Shown: positions 36,221 through 46,470 of the stretch, piece by piece
Position numbering within the stretch: position 1 is the first letter of the stretch
Layout of the letters: each line of letters opens with the position of its first letter
From: Iodobacter arcticus
GTDB lineage: Bacteria; Pseudomonadota; Gammaproteobacteria; Burkholderiales; Chitinibacteraceae
DNA: 64,000 nucleotides
NCBI RefSeq assembly: GCF_042664895.1
Contig: NZ_JBHTBQ010000044.1
Location: 62,001 to 126,000 of the forward strand
Direction: 5' to 3'
Notes under the pieces: model-generated
The model's input: the letters and a program-made list of their open reading frames with translations, nothing else
Databases searched by the model: none
What the model was told of the DNA's origin: nothing
Made by a program: the position numbers and the translations under genes

Positions 36221-39200
36221 ATGACCGTTTTGTCCACACTCAAAGCACTAGGTGAACTTGCTGCGGCGAGTGACCAGCCGATCACCCAAGATTTTCTCTC
36301 TGCTTACTTCGCCCACATCTCCGAAGACGATTTAATAGAAAAAACACCGGAAGATTGGTTTGGCGCGGTGCTTGCGCATTGGCGTATGGCACGCACTCGC
36401 GTGGCGAACACGCGCAAACTACGCATTTATAATCCAAGCGTGCCTGATCACGGCTGGCAGAGCAGCCATACCGTGATTGAAATCGTGCAGTCAGATCGCC
36501 CGTTTCTGGTTGACACCATTGGCATGTCTGTTGCGCGATTAGGCTATGGCGTTCATCAGGTTGTTCACCCTGTGTTGCAAGTTGCCCGTCAAGAAAATGG
36601 CGACTGGCAAGGTATGGATGAGCAAAGCCCTGCCGAATCTTGGATGCATATTGAAATTGATCGCATCACCGCGAGCGACGCACTGGCTCAACTCGAAAAC
36701 GATCTGAACAACGCCCTTGATATGCTGGATGCTTGCGTTACCGATTGGCCAGGTATGGCAGATCGCGTCACGGCGGCACTTGAAGGCCTGCGTCATCGTC
36801 CGCCTCCGCTTGATATTGTTTTAGTCCGTGAAACCAGCGCATTCTTAGAATGGATGTTGGCTGGTCACTTTATTTTCCTGGGCGTGCGTGATTACCGCTT
36901 TGCAGAAGATGGCAACTTACATTTTGTGGGTGGCTCTGGCCACGGCTTATTACGCGATTCTGGCGAGTCTGGCCTGTCACACACTTGGGCCGCCTTACCG
37001 CTTGATTTAAGAGAGCGTGCTTATTCTGCCGACCCATTGATTTTGATGACCAAGGCCGATACCCGTTCTTTAATTCACCGCCCTGCCTACCTTGATATGG
37101 TTAGCCTGCGTGAAGTGGATGCTAGCGGTAAAGTAATTGGTGAATTACGCATTCTTGGTCTTTACACTGCCAGTGCTTACACCACACCCCCACGCAATAT
37201 TCCATTACTACGCAAAAAAATTAACGCAGTCTTGCTCGCCAGCGATGCCGATGTAGGTGGCTACCGTGGCAAGGCCATGCTGAATGTAATCGACACTTAT
37301 CCGCGCGATGAATTGCTAGAAATCGGCATAGAAGATTTAGCCCGGATTGCCCAGGGCGTCGTTAGCCTGCACGAGCGCAGCCGCGTTCGCACCTTCTTCC
37401 GTGAAGACCTCTATCGCCGTTATGTATCCGTGATGCTGTTTGTGCCGCGCGATAACTACACCACCGAAGTGCGCGTTAAAGTCGAAAAAATCCTGATGGA
37501 GCGCTTAGGTGGCTACGAGGCTGAATTCAATGTCTTGCTGGCTGACAGCCCGCTGGCTCGCATTCACTTCCTGATTCACCTGCCGGTTGGCGAGCGTCTG
37601 GTTTACAACGTTAAAGAAATTGAAGACGAAATCGCCCGCGCCGCCCAACGCTGGCAAGATGATTTACGTAATCAGCTAACCCATGTACGCGGCGAAGAAG
37701 TGGGTGCTGCGCTGTATCAGCGCTATCAACGTGCTTTCTCCCCCGCTTACTGCGCAGATTTCACGGGCCGCGTGGCGGTTTACGATATCGAAGCACTGGA
37801 AGCCAGCTTAAAGAATGACAAGATCGCCATTACCCTTTCTCCGGGCAGTGTGGTTGATCCTACCCTATGGCGCTTGAAGCTTTACCGTGGTAAGCCCATT
37901 GAGTTATCCGATTGCTTGCCACTCTTAGAAAACCTTGGCGTGCGCGTGCTGGACGAGCGCCCCTACGCGCTGACTTTCGATCAAACCGAACACGCTTGGA
38001 TTATTGATATTGGTCTGCGCTTACCTGTAGGCACCTCGCTGGAAAACAGCATTGATCGCGAGCGCTTGATTGCCGCATTTGCCGCTATTTTTGAAGGCGC
38101 ATGCGAAAACGATAGCTTTAACCGTTTGATCTTAGGTGCTGGCCTAGCTTGGCGTGAAGTGTTGATTCTGCGCGCTTACTCTTGCTATATGCGTCAGGTA
38201 AACCTGAAGTACGGCGTTGAAATTATCGCCGATTGCTTGCTACGTCACGGCAAACTCAGCGGCCAGCTTGCGGCGCTGTTTGTGATGTCGCACGACCCAG
38301 TCACCAATTCACCGGGCGTAGCAGAAATCCTGGCAGAAGAAATTCGCCAAGCTTGCGCTAATCAATCCAGCGTAGATGATGAAAAAATCCTCTCTAGCCT
38401 GCTGGCCGCGATTCTGGCTACAGTGCGCACTAATTTCTTCCAGCTTGATGGCGATGGCAAGATCAAATCGTATACATCGTTCAAGGTAGAATCAGCGCGC
38501 ATCCCAAATATGCCGCAGCCTGTGCCACTCTTTGAAATCTTTGTTTACTCGCCAGAAATGGAAGGCGTGCATTTACGCGGCGGTAAGGTGGCTCGCGGTG
38601 GCTTACGCTGGTCTGATCGCCGTGAAGACTTCCGTACCGAAGTGCTGGGCCTTGTAAAAGCACAGATGGTAAAGAACACTGTGATTGTGCCGGTTGGCTC
38701 TAAGGGTGGCTTTGTGGTGAAAAACCCACCAAGCGATCGTGAAACGCTAATGGCGCGCGGCATTGAATGCTACAAAAACTTTATTCGCGGCCTGCTTGAT
38801 CTAACCGACAATCTGGTGGCGGGCCAAGTGGTACACCCATCGCAAGTACGCCGCTTAGACGAGGATGATCCTTATCTGGTGGTGGCTGCGGACAAAGGCA
38901 CAGCGACATTCTCTGATATCGCCAACGGCATTTCGCGCGATTATGGCTTTTGGCTAGATGATGCCTTTGCTTCAGGCGGCTCGGTAGGTTACGACCACAA
39001 GAAAATGGGCATTACCGCCAAGGGCGCATGGGTTTCGGTAGAGCGCCAGTTCCGCGAGCTGGGCATTAACACCCGTACTGATGAATTTACCGTGATCGGC
39101 GTCGGGGACATGTCCGGAGACGTGTTTGGTAATGGCTTGCTGCGCAGCGAGCACACCAAGCTCTTGGGCGCGTTTGATCACCGCCATATTTTCCTTGATC

Positions 39201-40972
39201 CAAACCCGGATCCTGCCGTGTCGTTTAAAGAGCGCGCGCGCTTGTTTGATCTGCCCCGCTCTTCATGGGCTGATTACAACGCCGAGCTAATTTCTGCAGG
39301 CGGCGGTGTCTGGCCGCGCAATGCCAAGACCATTCCATTGTCTGCCGAAGTAAAAGCGATTCTTGATGTAGAAGCCGATGAGCTGGAGCCAAGCGAGCTG
39401 ATCCGCGCCATGCTAAAAGCACCGGTTGATCTGTTCTACAACGGTGGGATTGGTACATACGGCAAGGCATCGACCCAAACGCCAGCCGAAGCCAACGATC
39501 GCGGTACCGATGCTGTGCGTATCGACGGTAAGGAGTTCCGCTGCAAGGTGATTGCAGAAGGCGGCAATTTGGGCTTCACCCAATTGGGCCGGATCGAATA
39601 CGCTGCTCACGGTGGCCGCGTGCATACCGATGCGATTGATAACTCCGCCGGTGTAGATTGCTCCGATCACGAAGTAAATATCAAGATTTTGCTGGGCCGC
39701 ATTATGGCCGGTGGCGATTTAACCATGAAGCAAAGGAATGACTTGCTGGCATCGATGACCGATGAAGTAGGCCATTTGGTGCTGCGGGACAACTATCTGC
39801 AAACCGAAGCCATCAGCCTTGAATACCAGCAAACTGCGTCACTCCTGCCGGTGCATCAGCGCTTTATGCAATCGCTAGAAAAAAATGGCCGCCTATCCCG
39901 CCGTATTGAATTCTTGCCAACCGATACGCAAATCGTCGCGCGTCAGCAAGAAGGCAGGGGCTTAGAGCGCCCAGAGCTAGCCGTACTACTGGCCTACGCA
40001 AAAATGGCCCTGTACCAAGACTTACTGGCTAGCGACTTACCAGACAGCCCAGATTGGGATGGCCTACTCGCCGCTTACTTCCCTAAGCCGCTGGTAGATC
40101 GCTTTGGTGATCGCCTTGGCGAGCACCCATTGCGCCGCGAAATTGTGGCCAATGAGCTAACCAACCGCACCATCAACCGCATGGGTATTAGCTTTGTTTT
40201 CCGTCTTTCCGAAGAAACCGAGCTATCCCCAGCCACGATTGTGCGCGCTTGGTACGATGCCACCGAGCTACTCGATAGCGAAGCCCGCTTTGTTGCCATC
40301 GAATCGCTCGACAACAGTATTCCGGCTACCATGCAATACACCATGCTGCTGCGTGAGCGTCGTCAGTTAGAGCATGCCACACGTTGGTTACTACAAAACC
40401 AGGACACCCTGCCAGATTACGCAGAGCTGATTCGCGAGCTAAAAGGCAAAATCCCTGCCTTGCTGCCGCAATTGCCTGAATGGTATGCAGGCTCGGCCAG
40501 ACAAACAGAAACCACTGAAAGTTGGTTGGCAGCGGGCGTGCCTGCCGCTCTGGCCAAACAAAGTGCTTGCCTCGATGGGGCTACGCAGTTGCTTAATATC
40601 GCGCTGCTTACCCGAAAACAAGCCGCAGATGTGGATGCCGTAGCAACGATCCACTTTGCCTTGGGGGATGCGCTGGAGCTGGATTGGTTGCACGGCTTGA
40701 TCGAGCAATTGCCACGCGCTAATCATTGGCAAACCCTAGCCCGCCTGGCTTGCCGCGACGATCTACAACGCGCCCACATCGCCTTAACAAGTGCCGCGCT
40801 GGAGCTAAGCCCCGGTGCTACGCCAAGTGTGCGGGTTGAATCATGGCTACAAAGTCAAGAAACAGCCATCGCCCACTGCCGCAGAATGTTTGAAGAAATG
40901 AAAACACTCGCGCCAGACTTGGCCATGATGTCGGCCGCCTTACGCGAAATTCGTCATCGCTTGGCGGTGTAA
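36221..40972 (+). CDS. gdhB: Large NAD-specific glutamate dehydrogenase
   Basis: 1583-residue GDH of the 180-kDa class: glutamate + NAD+ to 2-oxoglutarate + ammonia, a catabolic enzyme. An N-terminal ACT-like regulatory part (about 1-600) precedes the catalytic core, with VPVGSKGGFVVK (about 820-832), DKGTATFSDIANGIS, GSVGYDHKKMGITAKGAW, VGDMSGDVFGNG and IAEGGNLGFTQ. A long helical tail ends the protein. The length is normal. CGGAG is found 8 nt before the ATG. Single-gene unit closed by the terminator at 41082. Confidence 0.94.
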   Translation: MTVLSTLKALGELAAASDQPITQDFLSAYFAHISEDDLIEKTPEDWFGAVLAHWRMARTRVANTRKLRIYNPSVPDHGWQSSHTVIEIVQSDRPFLVDTIGMSVARLGYGVHQVVHPVLQVARQENGDWQGMDEQSPAESWMHIEIDRITASDALAQLENDLNNALDMLDACVTDWPGMADRVTAALEGLRHRPPPLDIVLVRETSAFLEWMLAGHFIFLGVRDYRFAEDGNLHFVGGSGHGLLRDSGESGLSHTWAALPLDLRERAYSADPLILMTKADTRSLIHRPAYLDMVSLREVDASGKVIGELRILGLYTASAYTTPPRNIPLLRKKINAVLLASDADVGGYRGKAMLNVIDTYPRDELLEIGIEDLARIAQGVVSLHERSRVRTFFREDLYRRYVSVMLFVPRDNYTTEVRVKVEKILMERLGGYEAEFNVLLADSPLARIHFLIHLPVGERLVYNVKEIEDEIARAAQRWQDDLRNQLTHVRGEEVGAALYQRYQRAFSPAYCADFTGRVAVYDIEALEASLKNDKIAITLSPGSVVDPTLWRLKLYRGKPIELSDCLPLLENLGVRVLDERPYALTFDQTEHAWIIDIGLRLPVGTSLENSIDRERLIAAFAAIFEGACENDSFNRLILGAGLAWREVLILRAYSCYMRQVNLKYGVEIIADCLLRHGKLSGQLAALFVMSHDPVTNSPGVAEILAEEIRQACANQSSVDDEKILSSLLAAILATVRTNFFQLDGDGKIKSYTSFKVESARIPNMPQPVPLFEIFVYSPEMEGVHLRGGKVARGGLRWSDRREDFRTEVLGLVKAQMVKNTVIVPVGSKGGFVVKNPPSDRETLMARGIECYKNFIRGLLDLTDNLVAGQVVHPSQVRRLDEDDPYLVVAADKGTATFSDIANGISRDYGFWLDDAFASGGSVGYDHKKMGITAKGAWVSVERQFRELGINTRTDEFTVIGVGDMSGDVFGNGLLRSEHTKLLGAFDHRHIFLDPNPDPAVSFKERARLFDLPRSSWADYNAELISAGGGVWPRNAKTIPLSAEVKAILDVEADELEPSELIRAMLKAPVDLFYNGGIGTYGKASTQTPAEANDRGTDAVRIDGKEFRCKVIAEGGNLGFTQLGRIEYAAHGGRVHTDAIDNSAGVDCSDHEVNIKILLGRIMAGGDLTMKQRNDLLASMTDEVGHLVLRDNYLQTEAISLEYQQTASLLPVHQRFMQSLEKNGRLSRRIEFLPTDTQIVARQQEGRGLERPELAVLLAYAKMALYQDLLASDLPDSPDWDGLLAAYFPKPLVDRFGDRLGEHPLRREIVANELTNRTINRMGISFVFRLSEETELSPATIVRAWYDATELLDSEARFVAIESLDNSIPATMQYTMLLRERRQLEHATRWLLQNQDTLPDYAELIRELKGKIPALLPQLPEWYAGSARQTETTESWLAAGVPAALAKQSACLDGATQLLNIALLTRKQAADVDAVATIHFALGDALELDWLHGLIEQLPRANHWQTLARLACRDDLQRAHIALTSAALELSPGATPSVRVESWLQSQETAIAHCRRMFEEMKTLAPDLAMMSAALREIRHRLAV

Positions 40973-41081
40973 AAAAGAAGGAGGCTTAGTTTAGGCTTGG
41001 CCTGTAGGTTGAGTATTGGGTTTTATTTAATGTTTAATGGGATTTGTGTATTTGATTAAATGAAATTTGGTACTTAGATAT

Positions 41082-41113
41082 AAAAATGCGGCCTTGAGAG
41101 GGGCCGCATTTTT
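41082..41113 (+). terminator. Terminator of gdhB
   Basis: AAAAATGCGGCC and GGCCGCATTTTT form a 12-bp stem with an 8-nt loop and a T-run. Confidence 0.88.
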
Positions 41114-41252
41114 ATTGGCTGGAGGTACAACGAAGTCGCTCTGCGATGCCTTTTACAGCCTCAAGTACAGAATGGAAATGATTTTCTTCTAATCGCTCAG
41201 CCTTACAAAACTTCAGAACTTCTGTATGAGTACCTCGACCTTCAAGTAATCC
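41112..41252 (-). pseudogene. Remnant of a TIGR02391/Ymh-like protein
   Basis: The minus strand reads about 46 codons: LLEGRGTHTEVLKFCKAERL, then EENHFHSVLEAVKGIAERLR, ending CTSSQ. This is the wording of the C-terminal core of the TIGR02391 family (HPEVLRFCRAELLEENYFHAV). Stops bound it upstream, with no start. The rest of the gene is lost. Confidence 0.5.
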
Positions 41253-41302
41253 TCATAAATGCCCCGCCCTAACACGAGCCCCTTTTAATGTTGTTTCCTT
41301 TA

Positions 41303-41321
41303 GTAATCCCCCCACAAAACC
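41303..41321 (+). repeat. 19-bp direct repeat, left copy
   Basis: GTAATCCCCCCACAAAACC, identical to 46452-46470. The right copy adjoins an istB remnant, so it may be the edge of an insertion sequence or of the segment between. Confidence 0.7.
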
Positions 41322-41615
41322 TATTCAGGCTCTTAACTTAACCATTAAATTGTATATCAATGTAATTATCCAGCAGAAAACAATATTAAGTTACATTCGG
41401 GCCTTTACTCGACATATCAGCGATACATTGCAGTGTTTTAATTAACTCGTCGAGCAGCAGAAAGATAATACTTTCCCTGCCTTTAATCTTGCAGTTATAA
41501 GGTGAAACCTTTGAAAACACGAATTATGATGTATTAAGCCTATTTCCCTTATTACGACATAACCGTGTCTGATAGTGATACGTTTTTCTCAATCTACAAA
41601 ATATGGAGAATTAAA

Positions 41616-42230
41616 ATGGCGATGTCATCTCGCTTTGCTGGTGCCGTGTTGAGTTATCTTTTTTTGTGCTGCTCTGCATTCGCAGCAGACAACGTAAGCA
41701 GACCTACACGTGGAACTATAGAGTCGGTGAATGGTAACTCCGTACAGATAATTACGCGTCAGGGGAAAAAACTGGATGTCAAACTGACTAATCAGACCAA
41801 GATTAATAGCATCACTAAAGCTAAAATTTCTGATATTAAAGCCAACAGCTTCATCGGTACGGCTGCAGCACCTCAGGCCGACGGTACGCTGAAAGCGTTG
41901 GAAGTACACGTTTTCTCGCCAAGTCTTCGCGGTAATGGCGAAGGTTTCAACCCGTTTGAATCGGCGGACGGTAAAATCAACACCATGACCAACGGCACCG
42001 TTGGCAAGCTAGTGAACAATAATGGTCGTACCCTAACGATCAAATTCAATAATGCAGAAAAAACGGTCATCATCCCAGATGATGTGCCAGTTGTTCTGAT
42101 TACTCCCAGCGATCGTAGTGTGTTGATGCCTGGCGTAAAAGTAATTCTCTTCTTCATGAAAGATGATAAAGGTCAGTCGGTTATCCGTGCTATTTCTGCT
42201 GGCAAAGACGGTATTACTCCGCCAATGTAA
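41616..42230 (+). CDS. Exported DUF5666-like protein
   Basis: 204 residues from ATG 41616, GGAGA upstream. Signal peptide (LSYLFLCCSAFAAD). Then repeated small beta domains (TRGTIESVNGNSVQIITRQGKKLDVKLT; NGTVGKLVNNNGRTLTIKFNNAEKTVIIP) as in DUF5666 proteins. Role unknown. It heads a cytochrome/molybdoenzyme/two-component gene set on the same strand. Confidence 0.7.
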   Translation: MAMSSRFAGAVLSYLFLCCSAFAADNVSRPTRGTIESVNGNSVQIITRQGKKLDVKLTNQTKINSITKAKISDIKANSFIGTAAAPQADGTLKALEVHVFSPSLRGNGEGFNPFESADGKINTMTNGTVGKLVNNNGRTLTIKFNNAEKTVIIPDDVPVVLITPSDRSVLMPGVKVILFFMKDDKGQSVIRAISAGKDGITPPM

Positions 42231-42354
42231 ACCAGTGGTGAACCTGTTTGTGAGGGTTTTTAGAAAAAATAGTGCGGTATTTTCTATTTTCTTACTGTTT
42301 ATATATTTTTCGTGGCAATTCGAGCTAATAGATTGAATATGCCGGAGACGCTTT

Positions 42355-43005
42355 GTGAATCGTCCTTTATCGAAAATAATTCCACGGTGTAAGCAAAATA
42401 TTCATCCGTGGCAGATCCGCCTGAGCCACTGGATAAACCTGCTGGCAATGATCTGCATGATAATGAGTGGATGGGGTATTTATAATGCCTATCCCCTTTT
42501 TCCCTTCACCTTTCCGCAAAGCACAACGCTGGGTGGCTGGTTAGGTGGCAATATTGCTTGGCATTTAGCTACTATGTGGCTAATGGCGGTCAACGCTCTG
42601 TTTTACCTGCTGTGGGGCTTGTTCAGCGGGCACTTTAAGCGAAGCTTTTTCCCGTTTTCATCTAAGTCTGTCTGGCGTGATACTGTACGGGCTTTTACGT
42701 TTACCTTGCCGCACAAACTCGGTGAATATAATGCCGTTCAAAGACTGATGTATGTCAGCGTACTGCTGCTAGGGGCGTTATTGGTACTGTCCGGATTGTC
42801 TATCTGGAAACCGGTGCAGCTAAGTGGTCTGGTCTGGCTTTTAGGTGGGTTCGGTAGTGCCCGTTATGTGCATTTCTTTGCTATGAGCGGTGTGATGTTG
42901 TTTGTGGTAATCCATGTTTTGATGGTGCTATTGGTGCCTAAAACCTTTATCGCCATGATTACCGGCGGTAAAAAAGCACACATCCAGGAGAGCACAGATG
43001 AGTGA
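42355..43005 (+). CDS. Cytochrome b561-type membrane subunit
   Basis: 216 residues with four to five helices. Heme ligand histidines are probably those in RLSHWINL (helix 1), NIAWHLATMW (helix 2), VHFFAMSG and VIHVLMV. It would pass electrons from quinol to the molybdoenzyme encoded next. GTG start with GGAGACG upstream. The stop overlaps the next gene. Confidence 0.85.
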   Translation: MNRPLSKIIPRCKQNIHPWQIRLSHWINLLAMICMIMSGWGIYNAYPLFPFTFPQSTTLGGWLGGNIAWHLATMWLMAVNALFYLLWGLFSGHFKRSFFPFSSKSVWRDTVRAFTFTLPHKLGEYNAVQRLMYVSVLLLGALLVLSGLSIWKPVQLSGLVWLLGGFGSARYVHFFAMSGVMLFVVIHVLMVLLVPKTFIAMITGGKKAHIQESTDE

Positions 43006-43762
43006 TCAATCAAAACCACCAAGAATCATTATTGAACCAGAACAGCGTAAACAACTGGTCAATATTCAGCGTCGCTTATTGCTACGTTCCGGGTTAACAC
43101 TCGGTGCGGTATCGATGCTAACTGGCTGTAATTTGCAGGATGGCGATCAGGTCGATAAGGTTCTGTGGGAAATGTCGCGCTGGAATGATCGCGTGCAGCG
43201 CTGGCTGTTTAACGGTGAGAAATTGGCACAGACATATCGTCCAGATCAAATAGATATGCCGTTCCGCTTTAACGCCTATTATCCTGAATTCAATGTTCCT
43301 GAAGTCGATATACCTAATTACCGATTGGAGGTTTCAGGATTAGTGCAAAAGAAGGCTCCGTGGACATTGGAACAGTTACAGCATTTGCCGCAGGAGAGCC
43401 AGATAACTCGGCTTATCTGTATTGAGGGCTGGAGCGCGATCGGTCAATGGAGTGGTGTACCACTAAAAACCTTTCTGCAGCAAGTTGGGGCCGATCTCAC
43501 CGCTAAATATGTAGGTTTCAAATGTGATGACCGCTACTATTCTAGTATTGATATGGCGACTGCTCTGCATCCACAGACTATTCTGGCGCTAGATTTTGGC
43601 GGAAAACCCTTGCCGCCCGAATATGGTTATCCGCTGCGTTTGCGTATGCCGACCAAGCTCGGCTTCAAAAATGCCAAACATATTGGCGCGATTTTTGTTA
43701 CTAACGAGTATCCCGGTGGTTATTGGGAAGATCAGGGCTATAACTGGTTCAGTGGGATTTAA
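42998..43762 (+). CDS. Tat-exported molybdopterin oxidoreductase (MsrP/sulfite oxidase fold)
   Basis: 254 residues. The N-terminus has a twin-arginine (QRRLLLRSGLTLG) followed by a lipobox (MLTGC, about residue 43), so a Tat-exported lipoprotein is predicted. Molybdenum-cofactor domain: RLICIEGWSAIGQWSGVPL with the Mo-binding Cys; end GYPLRLRMPTKLGFKNAKHIG. Family members reduce methionine sulfoxide or oxidise sulfite. Overlap with the cytochrome gene supports a two-part complex. Confidence 0.85.
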   Translation: MSDQSKPPRIIIEPEQRKQLVNIQRRLLLRSGLTLGAVSMLTGCNLQDGDQVDKVLWEMSRWNDRVQRWLFNGEKLAQTYRPDQIDMPFRFNAYYPEFNVPEVDIPNYRLEVSGLVQKKAPWTLEQLQHLPQESQITRLICIEGWSAIGQWSGVPLKTFLQQVGADLTAKYVGFKCDDRYYSSIDMATALHPQTILALDFGGKPLPPEYGYPLRLRMPTKLGFKNAKHIGAIFVTNEYPGGYWEDQGYNWFSGI

Positions 43763-43967
43763 GTGAGACTCTGGTCTCAATGGCCATCTTGCATAGGATA
43801 CGCAAGGGGCAATTTCTGCATTCTGCAGGGTACGTATTGTCCCCTGCAGTACAGTTTTATCTTTGGCCGCCTAAAACACAATCACACGGCTTCTGCTTAA
43901 CCTTTTCCCCTTAATGAGACAGAATCTACTGACTTATCTGTTTAAAGCCTGAAATAAGGATGCTGCG

Positions 43968-44708
43968 GTGGAACATACAGATCATGTCTTGATTGTAGAT
44001 GACGATAGTGAAATTCGTTGGTTGATTGCTGATTACCTGAAAAAGAATGGACTCCGAACTACCGAAGTCGCTGACGGACGCCAGATGTGGGCCTTTCTGG
44101 AGAAAACTCCCGTAGATGTGATAGTACTCGACATCATGATGCCTGGCGATGATGGCCTGACGCTGTGCCGCGAATTGCGAAGCAGTAGACATAAGGCCAC
44201 GCCTATACTTTTGGTAACTGCCAGAAGTGAAGATACTGATCGGATTGTTGGTTTAGAAATGGGAGCAGATGATTATCTGGTGAAGCCGTTTGTTGCTCGT
44301 GAACTACTCGCGCGCATCAAAACGGTATTACGCCGTACACGTATGATGCCACCCAGCTTACGGACAACTGAACCGGCACGTCTTTTAGCGTTTGGTGTAT
44401 GGGTATTAGACACTACTGCGCGTAGCCTGATGGATAGTGACGGGGTCATGGTTGCATTGAGTGGTGCAGAGTACCGTCTACTAAGGGTGTTTCTCGATCA
44501 CCCGCAGCATGTGTTAACCCGTGATCAGTTGCTCAATCAGACACAAGGGCGTGATGCAGACCTGTTTGAACGTTCTATCGATCTATTGGTAAGTCGATTG
44601 AGGCAACGGTTAAACGACGATGCACGGGAGCCGTTTTATATTAAGACCGTAAGAAGTGAGGGATATGTGTTCACTATGTCTGTAGAGTTACGTGAGTCTA
44701 AAATATGA
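43968..44708 (+). CDS. OmpR-family response regulator
   Basis: 246 residues. Receiver with DDD (about 11-13), VIVLDIMMPGDDG (phospho-Asp about 56), VKPF; C-terminal winged helix (EYRLLRVFLDHP, IKTVRSEGYVF). GTG start. Pairs with the kinase that follows (ATGA overlap). By position it may control the molybdoenzyme genes, as HprR does for msrPQ. Confidence 0.85.
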   Translation: MEHTDHVLIVDDDSEIRWLIADYLKKNGLRTTEVADGRQMWAFLEKTPVDVIVLDIMMPGDDGLTLCRELRSSRHKATPILLVTARSEDTDRIVGLEMGADDYLVKPFVARELLARIKTVLRRTRMMPPSLRTTEPARLLAFGVWVLDTTARSLMDSDGVMVALSGAEYRLLRVFLDHPQHVLTRDQLLNQTQGRDADLFERSIDLLVSRLRQRLNDDAREPFYIKTVRSEGYVFTMSVELRESKI

Positions 44709-46021
44709 AGTATGTTTGTCAATGGTGGCCAAAAACGTTAGCTTCGCGCTTGCTGCTAATTTTGTTGTTTGGACTGTTGTCGACAAACGGATTGACTCTG
44801 AGCTTGCTATTATTCGAGCGTGCGCAGAGTGCTAAAATAATGATGCAAGGTAACATGACGTACAACGTGGCTACAGGGGTGGCAATCCTAGACCGCCTAC
44901 CTGCAAATGAGCGTCCTGCGTGGATATTACGGCTTAATCGAGTGAGCTATCATTACATACAACAAGAAGGCGGGGGGGATGAATACCTAACGGACAAGCG
45001 CTTGCAGGATACTGCACAGTCCTTGAGGAATGCGCTTGGGGAGCTGTATGCCTTGCGTTTTAGTACCCCTTCTGACAACCAAAGCCATTTGCAGATGCAT
45101 TTGCACCTTAATGACGGAAGCCCACTCACAATCGATTTGGCCCTGAGAAGCATGCCGTTTATTCCTTGGTTTCCTGTCGTATTGGTCAGTCAGTTAATTT
45201 TGCTATTGTGCACAGCCTGGTTTGCTATACGTAGCGCAGTACGGCCGTTAACTATCCTGACTCAGGCAGCTGAATCAATGAACCCACATACCTCCATCGC
45301 AATTAAAATGTCCGAGGAAGGGCCAGTAGAAGTACGTAAGGCAGCATGTGCATTTAATGCAATGCAGGAACGAATCGCGGCTTATTTACAGGAGCGAATG
45401 CATATCCTCGCGGCTATTTCACATGACCTGCAAACACCTATTACCCGCATTAAATTACGTTCAGAGCTAATAGAAGATAACGGGATCAAAATAAAATTAC
45501 TGCAAGATCTGGAGGAAATGAATTTATTGATCCGTGAAGGTGTGTCCTATGCTCGTACCAATGAAAGTAGCAGTGAAAAAACTTGCCGCGTCCAGCCTCA
45601 TGCACTTGTTGACAGCTTAGTATGCGATTATCAAGATACGGGTCAGCCTGTGATGCTCCTCGGCAAGTTAAGTGGGTCATTGCTAACTAAACCACTCGCG
45701 CTACGCAGGACTCTCAGTAATGTGATTGATAACGCCTTGAAGTTTGCAGGTAGTGCAGAAGTAGTTGTGAAACAAGAAGCCGAGTACATAATTATTCAAG
45801 TACAGGACCAAGGGCCAGGTATCCCTCCAGATGAACTTTATGCTGTGATGCAGCCATTTTATCGAGTAGAGAATTCACGTAATAGAATGACAGGCGGTAC
45901 CGGACTGGGATTAGCTATTGCACAGCAACTCGTTACCTCCCTAAATGGTAGCTTAACCTTAACCAATCGAGTGGAAGGTGGTCTAGTGGTTAAAATTACG
46001 CTAACGGATATTCCTGTTTAA
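44705..46021 (+). CDS. Sensor histidine kinase
   Basis: 438 residues: helix (15-37), periplasmic loop of about 120 residues, helix (about 155-178), HAMP, H-box ILAAISHDLQTPITR, N-box NVIDNALKFA, G-box GGTGLGLAI. Kinase partner of the regulator before it. Signal unknown. Confidence 0.87.
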   Translation: MKYVCQWWPKTLASRLLLILLFGLLSTNGLTLSLLLFERAQSAKIMMQGNMTYNVATGVAILDRLPANERPAWILRLNRVSYHYIQQEGGGDEYLTDKRLQDTAQSLRNALGELYALRFSTPSDNQSHLQMHLHLNDGSPLTIDLALRSMPFIPWFPVVLVSQLILLLCTAWFAIRSAVRPLTILTQAAESMNPHTSIAIKMSEEGPVEVRKAACAFNAMQERIAAYLQERMHILAAISHDLQTPITRIKLRSELIEDNGIKIKLLQDLEEMNLLIREGVSYARTNESSSEKTCRVQPHALVDSLVCDYQDTGQPVMLLGKLSGSLLTKPLALRRTLSNVIDNALKFAGSAEVVVKQEAEYIIIQVQDQGPGIPPDELYAVMQPFYRVENSRNRMTGGTGLGLAIAQQLVTSLNGSLTLTNRVEGGLVVKITLTDIPV

Positions 46022-46150
46022 GGATTCGATTGTTCACGCAGATTGAAATTTGCCCCAGGGCTGGGCGTTGCTTTTTGATTGGGCAACGGTGGATAAGTCT
46101 AGCAAACAGCGCCCGCTATTTTTACGCCTTCATGTTCAGCTTAAAACCGC

Positions 46151-46445
46151 TCAGCCCAACAGCGCCATAGTCATCTTAGCGTTGCCAAATACGCTCGACC
46201 ATTCTGAAAAGTTCAGGTTCGTGATGATGATGACGCTGGTGTGCTCGTAGAGCTTCGACAACAAATGAAAGAGCAATGCGCCACCGCCTGCCTAGTAGCT
46301 AGCCCAGCTCATCCAGAATCACCACATCTACCCGCATTAAAGCCTGTGCGATTCGGCCAGCTTTGCCTTCGCGTTTTTCTTTTTCCAGCAGATTGACCAA
46401 GCCCACGTTCAAATAAAAACGGGCGCGTTTGCCGTGATGCGTGAT
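46151..46445 (-). pseudogene. istB remnant of an IS21-family element
   Basis: Minus-strand text FYLNVGLVNLLEKEKREGK and RVDVVILDELG, then after a stop and a small deletion, in another phase, ALLFHLLSKLYEHTSVII, TNLNFSEWSSVFGNAKMTMALL. This is the AAA+ helper IstB, lacking both ends. No istA is visible. Marks an old insertion. Confidence 0.75.
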
Positions 46446-46451
46446 TTCTCG

Positions 46452-46470
46452 GTAATCCCCCCACAAAACC
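46452..46470 (+). repeat. 19-bp direct repeat, right copy
   Basis: Same as 41303-41321. Abuts the 5' side of the istB remnant. Confidence 0.7.
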
